Source: CAZSMK01 sp964608095 (GTDB taxonomy: Bacteria; Sumerlaeota; Sumerlaeia; MWCT01; JAGHBZ01). Taken from it: 29,285 nt of DNA. Shown here one piece after another: positions 25,164-29,285 of this stretch. The stretch covers positions 1 to 29,285 of the forward strand of contig CAZSMK010000130.1 of NCBI GenBank assembly GCA_964608095.1, given 5' to 3'. The translations under genes were made by a program, and so were the position numbers. Numbering within the stretch: position 1 is the stretch's first letter; each line of letters starts with the position of its first letter. Below the pieces are notes generated by a model. That model was given only the letters and a program-made list of their open reading frames with translations. It ran no database searches and had not been told where the DNA came from.

Positions 25164-26042
25164 ATGAGATGCGGTAAAGGAAATGTCAGGATTATTCCCT
25201 TCTTGAGTGTTCTTACTTTTCTTCTTTTATGTTTTTTGTGCTATGTACCGGGGGCATCAAATCTTCAACCGACAAGGGATGACGGGTCATGGTTTTTTCT
25301 TAATCCGGAAGACCTGCGCGCTGGAAAATACCACACAACACATGAGGAACTTTTCGGTAAGTACGTTGCAGGATATAACTATTATGTCATAAAAGGAATT
25401 GACATCGTCCAGTCATATGCGCCTGACGGTAGGGGTTATTTTACCGGCATCACTGCGAGACCGCCAGAATCTCCTATCGGCTATAGACTACGGTTGTTCG
25501 GCAAGCCACTACTTGATCCTCCACGGACTACGAGTTACTGTAGCGGCGCTACTTATGCGGCGTTTATCGAGGCAATGAACATGATCTTTCCGGGCGGTGC
25601 AGAGAAGATCACTTCGGAGCGCCTTGAAGCCATGCGACTGCAGGAACCTGATGGTAGCCGACGAGAGGATAGGGTCAAGTTCTGGGGATATTGGAATGCG
25701 GACGGATTCGGCAATCATTTCGCCCTTGTACAATATTCTGGCATGGGCAAGGTCGTGAGCCCCAAGCAGGCGCGTCCCGGCGATTTCATGAACATCTCAT
25801 GGGAAAGCGGGTACGGTCATTCCGTTATCTTCCTTGGATGGACTCGCGATAAAAAGGGGACAATGGGCATTGTCTACTGGTCGAGCCAGATGGACACCAA
25901 CGGTCTTGGTGATGTTGTCCTTTCCAGCGTAAAACGAATTAAAGGGCTTAAAGTCGTCCGACTCACCAAACCTGAGAGAATCTTTACATTTAATGTGAAG
26001 CAGTCGGTGAAGAGTTCCGTTCCTGCTGACACTATCTTCTAA
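25164..26042 (+). CDS. Secreted or membrane-anchored NlpC/P60- or CHAP-like protein of unknown role
   Basis: A 292-residue protein. I chose ATG 25164 because GAGAGGG lies 5 bases upstream and the signal sequence then starts promptly (basic residues, then a hydrophobic segment at about 11-28); a GTG at 25137 is in frame without a ribosome-binding site. The hydrophobic stretch contains two Cys residues but no clear lipobox. The mature part carries a papain-like pattern: TSYCSGATYAAFIEAMN (candidate Cys126), then RPGDFMNISW (204-213) and GYGHSVIFLGW (216-226, candidate His219), the spacing typical of NlpC/P60 and CHAP amidases or peptidases. That suggests peptidoglycan or peptide cleavage outside the cytoplasm, but the match is by eye and distant. 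No SH3 or LysM targeting domain is visible. It sits 61 bases after mnmG. Confidence 0.6.
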   Translation: MRCGKGNVRIIPFLSVLTFLLLCFLCYVPGASNLQPTRDDGSWFFLNPEDLRAGKYHTTHEELFGKYVAGYNYYVIKGIDIVQSYAPDGRGYFTGITARPPESPIGYRLRLFGKPLLDPPRTTSYCSGATYAAFIEAMNMIFPGGAEKITSERLEAMRLQEPDGSRREDRVKFWGYWNADGFGNHFALVQYSGMGKVVSPKQARPGDFMNISWESGYGHSVIFLGWTRDKKGTMGIVYWSSQMDTNGLGDVVLSSVKRIKGLKVVRLTKPERIFTFNVKQSVKSSVPADTIF

Positions 26043-26103
26043 CCACCTCCACGTCTCGCCATGCACCTATCTTGAAGAAGCGATTCTGTATCCCACTCTT
26101 ACC

Positions 26104-27411
26104 CTATCGTGCGAGGTTAGCCAGGAGGGAGACCATCAGGTAGGGAAAGAGCATCATAAGGGCGAGTGTTATAAAATAGGCGGGAAGGTAATACAACGCT
26201 CCTCTGAAGACTTTTTGAATCGGTATATCTTTATTCATACCGGCGATAACATAACAACAAATTCCTATCGGTGGGGTGATTGCGCCGAGGGTCGTGACCA
26301 GGCAGATTACTTCACCGAACCAGATGGGATCATAGTTCATTGCCGTAACGAGGGGGAAAAAGATAGGAAGGGAAACGAGTAAGAACGCCAAAGCGTCCAT
26401 AAGGCACCCGCCGATGATATAAAATGAGAGCATCACCAGCAGAATTATCCAGTTGGAACATTGAAGAGTGCCGACCCATTCCGCAACGTCGTAAGGCAAT
26501 CTCGTAATGGTCATAAATCTGCCGAAGATTGTTGCGCCTGCCACAATGATGAAAACCATGCAAGAAATGCGAAGGGTGTCGCTGATTGCGGCGACGAATT
26601 TCCGCCATGGAAGCTTGCCCCGCAGGATGCACATGAGCAATCCGAGGAAACAGCTCATCGCCGCTGTCTCGGTTACCGTGACAACGCCTGTTGACAAAAA
26701 GGCCATGATAAGGCCGAAGAGTATAATGATATCAAACACCGCGGGGATTGATTGCAGTTTTTCAGCCCATGAGGTTTTCGGCCCTTTGGGTCCCCATTCA
26801 GGATGACGTAAACATATCAGGAACACGGTAAATGCAATGAGAATCGTCAACACAATTCCCGGAATCAGAATGCCGAAAAACAATTTACCGATAGATTGAC
26901 CGGTATAGAGTCCGTACACGACCAGGACGATACTGGGAGGGATCATGACCCCGAGAGTCGAGCCGGCAGCCACGGCGCCGGTTTTGAGTACCGGATGGTA
27001 ATTGTATTTTTTCATCGAGGGAATGGCGACTGCGGTCATAGTAGCAGCAGTCGCGGTATTTGAACCGCAAATGGCTGAAAATCCCGCGGATGCTGCAATC
27101 GTAGCTATGGCAAGCCCGCCTCGATAGTGACCGAACCACGTGTACGTGGTATGGAAGAGCTGGTCACTATAGCCTGCATGATATATAAACTCTCCGAGAA
27201 GGATGAACATGGGAATTACGGACAAGCTGTAGCTGGAGAACTGTCCCCAGAACTCGCTGCCGATAATACCGAATGCCGCGTGCGGCGACGTGCAGAGTGC
27301 GATCCCGACAAAACCTACAATTGCCATGACGAATCCCGCCGGTATACGCAGGAGAAGCAGTCCGATCAGCATCACAACTATGCCGTATATTCCAAGCGTG
27401 GGTCCTGTCAT
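26104..27411 (-). CDS. dctM: TRAP transporter large permease subunit (DctM family)
   Basis: A 435-residue inner-membrane protein with about a dozen helices, the ion-coupled channel subunit of a tripartite ATP-independent periplasmic transporter. Family-typical segments are GFSAICGSNTATAATMTAVA, the following GAVAAGSTLGVMIPPSIVLV, and a second inverted-repeat half with LGAITPPIGICCYVIAG near the end. It is the last gene of dctP-dctQ-dctM, starting 5 bases after the dctQ stop, with only a weak ribosome-binding site (GAGCAGG), so coupling to dctQ is likely. Its substrate is set by DctP and cannot be read from this subunit. The region downstream to 26043 shows no clear terminator. Confidence 0.95.
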   Translation of the reverse strand: MTGPTLGIYGIVVMLIGLLLLRIPAGFVMAIVGFVGIALCTSPHAAFGIIGSEFWGQFSSYSLSVIPMFILLGEFIYHAGYSDQLFHTTYTWFGHYRGGLAIATIAASAGFSAICGSNTATAATMTAVAIPSMKKYNYHPVLKTGAVAAGSTLGVMIPPSIVLVVYGLYTGQSIGKLFFGILIPGIVLTILIAFTVFLICLRHPEWGPKGPKTSWAEKLQSIPAVFDIIILFGLIMAFLSTGVVTVTETAAMSCFLGLLMCILRGKLPWRKFVAAISDTLRISCMVFIIVAGATIFGRFMTITRLPYDVAEWVGTLQCSNWIILLVMLSFYIIGGCLMDALAFLLVSLPIFFPLVTAMNYDPIWFGEVICLVTTLGAITPPIGICCYVIAGMNKDIPIQKVFRGALYYLPAYFITLALMMLFPYLMVSLLANLAR

Positions 27412-27416
27412 GCCGG

Positions 27417-27902
27417 TTACCTGCTCTCATTTCCGGATAGGATCACAATAAAATCGATTAAAAGGGTGAAGGTTAAGGCTAAAAAGCCGATAGCAACAAA
27501 AAAAACAAAGGGATAGTACGTAATTTTGAGCGTTTCCGAGAGTTCTCCGGTTCGGTATATTATGATTCCCCAGAGGAAAACCTGTCGTGACACAATGGCA
27601 AAAAACACGAGGCACAGGAAATATTTCAGTGATTCAACGACCCTGAGCAGGCGCGGGGAAAACTTTTGAGTAACTATATCGACTTCAACGTGTTCTTTGC
27701 GTTTCTGGGTATAGCCAAGCGCAAATGCTGTAACAACTGCGCAGAGAAAGCCTACCATCTCGTACGCTCCATGAAAAGGTAAATGGACGATTCGCATTAC
27801 TACATTTCCCGTGGCAAGGAGCATAAGACCAATCAGAGCTATACCACCCATGATCATTAATATGCCGTTTAGAATAGTCTCTATTTTCAACAGTAGTTTC
27901 AT
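27417..27902 (-). CDS. dctQ: TRAP transporter small permease subunit (DctQ family)
   Basis: A 161-residue protein with four predicted helices (about 10-32, 45-65, 88-110, 130-155), the DctQ fold that binds the large permease and assists docking of the binding protein. The Val/Glu-rich loop after helix 2 (TQKRKEHVEVDIVTQKFSPRLLRVVE) is typical for this poorly conserved family. ATG 27902 has no recognisable Shine-Dalgarno (upstream bases CATAATAAGCACACCG), and no other start is available in frame before a stop. A stable stem-loop lies in the 99-base spacer after dctP. Both features suggest lower expression of the permeases than of DctP, a common pattern in such operons. Confidence 0.9.
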   Translation of the reverse strand: MKLLLKIETILNGILMIMGGIALIGLMLLATGNVVMRIVHLPFHGAYEMVGFLCAVVTAFALGYTQKRKEHVEVDIVTQKFSPRLLRVVESLKYFLCLVFFAIVSRQVFLWGIIIYRTGELSETLKITYYPFVFFVAIGFLALTFTLLIDFIVILSGNESR

Positions 27903-27925
27903 CGGTGTGCTTATTATGATGAAGA

Positions 27926-27948
27926 AAGGGGGCTATCATAGCCCCCTT
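27926..27948 (-). promoter_or_regulatory. Perfect stem-loop between dctP and dctQ
   Basis: A perfect 10-base-pair stem, AAGGGGGCTA paired with TAGCCCCCTT, with a 3-base loop; on the transcribed strand it is followed by TTTCTTC. The T-run is short and interrupted, so it may be a leaky terminator or, as known for other binding-protein operons, a 3'-end stabiliser of the dctP mRNA that lowers expression of the downstream permease genes. The structure is seen directly; the role is inferred. Confidence 0.7.
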
Positions 27949-28001
27949 GAAAGCATAACGCAAATATCTTTTGAGGAAGACAGGTTATATGAATCGCACA
28001 C

Positions 28002-29045
28002 TTACTTATGTTCTTTGTCGTACTTTTCCTTGAAGGTATTCACATCTTTCAGAATCTCTTCTGCGGGAAGGCCTGCTTCCTTTGCCCTTTGCACATAAGA
28101 GTCGATTATGGGTTTCAACAGTTCGGGGAGTTTCACCTTATCCGATTCCGGTAGTTCATAAATCTCGAGATTATATTTTTCTTTCGACCAGTCGACCGCT
28201 TCGGTTACGTGGTCGTCGACGTATGTGCCAGTCCAGAGAGCCTGTTCACGCCTCAAGTCATCCAACACTTTTTTCACGCTGTCAGGCAGAGAATCCCATT
28301 TTGTTTTATTCATCACCACGGCAAAGGTGACAACGTGTAAATCGACTTTGGTAACGTACGGACAGTACGCAGCAAAATTGAAATCCTTGAGAATTTCAAG
28401 CGAGGAGACCATACCCTTTACCACGCCTTTCTGGATGGCGTCGGGTGTTTCCGATTGCGGCATGGCAATCGGCGTAGCGCCAAGCTGTTTTAGTACCTCG
28501 ACACCGGTGCCGGAAACACGAAGCTCCAATCCCTTAAGGTCTTCAAGCGTTTTGACCGGTTTGCTTGTCATAATGTTCGAGGGAGGGCAAGTAAAAACGG
28601 TCAGGACTTTTACCTTCTCGAATTCGGCGGGTTTGTATTTCTCGATCAAATCAAAGAGTGTGAGCGAGGCGGCTTTAGCATTGGCAAATCCGATAGGTAG
28701 GTCAACGGCTTCAGATACAGGAAATCTTCCGGGATGGTAACTCATAGCAAAACAGCCGATGTCCGCCACGCCGGACACCACACCGTCGAACATATTCTTT
28801 GCGCCGAGAAGGGTGCCGCCCGGAAATGTCTGTACCTTGACCTTTGACTCCGTCCTCTTCTCGACTTCTTCCTTCCAGTGCTCCATCTGCACGCAGGGAA
28901 ATGTTGAAGCAGGTGGAAAATTCGCATAGGTCAAGGTGATGACTTTCTCCTCCTGTGCCCCGGTCTGTAGCGTACCAACGCACATCAAAAACATTACCAT
29001 AACACTCATTACGACAAAGCCCGAGATTGTTACCCAGCTTTTCAT
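28002..29045 (-). CDS. dctP: TRAP transporter substrate-binding protein (DctP family)
   Basis: A 347-residue periplasmic binding protein. A Sec signal peptide (about 1-30, cleavage likely before QEE after TGA) precedes a DctP/TAXI-like fold: ITLTYANFPPAS at the start of the mature chain, GGTLLGAKNMFDGVVSGVADIG (76-97), and LEDLKGLELRVSG (167-179), where Arg176 is the expected ligand-carboxylate-binding arginine. This supports an organic-acid ligand, though C4-dicarboxylates, sugar acids, keto acids and aromatic acids all fit. ATG 29045 has a strong AAGGAGGAAG upstream, and a good promoter lies about 75 bases before it. It is first in dctP-dctQ-dctM, followed by a stem-loop before dctQ. Confidence 0.94.
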   Translation of the reverse strand: MKSWVTISGFVVMSVMVMFLMCVGTLQTGAQEEKVITLTYANFPPASTFPCVQMEHWKEEVEKRTESKVKVQTFPGGTLLGAKNMFDGVVSGVADIGCFAMSYHPGRFPVSEAVDLPIGFANAKAASLTLFDLIEKYKPAEFEKVKVLTVFTCPPSNIMTSKPVKTLEDLKGLELRVSGTGVEVLKQLGATPIAMPQSETPDAIQKGVVKGMVSSLEILKDFNFAAYCPYVTKVDLHVVTFAVVMNKTKWDSLPDSVKKVLDDLRREQALWTGTYVDDHVTEAVDWSKEKYNLEIYELPESDKVKLPELLKPIIDSYVQRAKEAGLPAEEILKDVNTFKEKYDKEHK

Positions 29046-29120
29046 GTTTTCTTCCTCCTTTTTGGAAGTATCTCCTACACAACAGATAACGATCGCGACT
29101 TTTCAAAAAATTAGTACACT

Positions 29121-29149
29121 ATAATAAAACCACTGGAGTCACCTGACAA
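29121..29149 (-). promoter_or_regulatory. Promoter of the dctPQM operon
   Basis: On the minus strand TTGTCA (29149-29144, 5 of 6) and TATTAT (29126-29121, 5 of 6) are separated by exactly 17 bases, about 75 bases upstream of the dctP start. No CRP- or regulator-type palindrome stood out around it. Confidence 0.65.
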
Positions 29150-29170
29150 GGAAAATATGGATGGAGAGAC

Positions 29171-29193
29171 GGGGTCAGGCCTTTATATTTCAC
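29171..29193. repeat. Possible RAYT-associated repeat fragment at the window edge
   Basis: The stretch begins GGGGTCAGGCCTTTATATTT (29171-29190) and runs on to 29193. From memory, GGGGTCAGG(C/T)CTT sequences recur near REP-associated Y1 transposase genes in many environmental bacteria. Only one copy is visible and no transposase is in the window, so this is a hint only. From here to 29285 I see no coding signal. Confidence 0.2.
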
Positions 29194-29285
29194 TTTTCTT
29201 ATTTTGTTATTATCCTGGACACAAAGGACATCAAGGACAACTACTACGGATAGTGAACTTCGGTTTAGAAGGACTACTCAGTTCG

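Noticed and set aside
1..29285. CRISPR arrays, tRNA or rRNA genes, integrases, toxin-antitoxin pairs or defence genes
   Set aside because: I looked for regularly spaced repeats, conserved RNA signatures and typical protein motifs on both strands and found none.

Overview
This is a chromosomal segment of a free-living, Gram-negative-type bacterium of moderate GC, with AT-rich spacers and E. coli-like -35/-10 promoters. It is densely packed: no gene-free stretch exceeds about 300 bases, and I see no tRNA, rRNA, CRISPR array, transposase or phage gene. Most genes are core housekeeping genes, interspersed with large membrane or secreted proteins (YfhO-type and TMTC-TPR GT-C proteins, a GH20 enzyme, a Kre9/Knh1-like domain protein). 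That mixture, the scrambled operon neighbourhoods and a lone microcompartment vertex gene resemble uncultured candidate-phylum bacteria (Omnitrophota, Hydrogenedentota and similar groups). This placement is an inference from style only; I cannot assign a taxon.

Layout. (1) 1-1172: a secreted two-domain protein with its own promoter and an operator-like inverted repeat. (2) 1279-4456: the str operon, rpsL-rpsG-fusA, with a near-consensus promoter, a six-codon mini-ORF abutting rpsL, and a terminator-like hairpin between rpsG and fusA. No tuf gene follows fusA. (3) 4568-7295, minus strand: the classic miaA-hfq-hflX cluster (tRNA modification, RNA chaperone, ribosome-associated GTPase). (4) 7430-9299, minus strand: an ACT-domain malic enzyme and, upstream of it, a single EutN/CcmL shell-vertex protein. 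(5) 9462-14901: a large membrane sensor histidine kinase, divergent from a YfhO-family membrane protein. (6) 15004-17180: a LOG/SLOG nucleotide-binding protein, a YbaK-type aminoacyl-tRNA deacylase, and a membrane protein with a C39-peptidase-like domain. (7) 17418-20925: a secreted GH20 hexosaminidase whose stop codon lies only 7 nt before the Obg GTPase gene. (8) 20981-23140, minus strand: a TMTC-like protein with C-terminal TPRs. (9) 23234-26042: mnmG, then a secreted NlpC/P60-like protein. (10) 26104-29045, minus strand: a complete TRAP transporter, dctP-dctQ-dctM, with a strong promoter and a very stable stem-loop between dctP and dctQ.

How the genes fit together. Translation and RNA metabolism dominate (S12, S7, EF-G, HflX, Hfq, MiaA, YbaK, Obg, MnmG). 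Carbon metabolism is represented by TRAP uptake of an organic acid and by malic enzyme, which could be connected if the TRAP ligand is a C4-dicarboxylate. GH20 suggests use or remodelling of amino-sugar polymers. The best candidates for something undescribed are the orphan BMC vertex gene beside malic enzyme, the C39-like membrane protein lacking the usual Asp, the secreted NlpC-like protein after mnmG, and the regulatory architecture of the str and TRAP operons. I found no complete novel multi-gene system.
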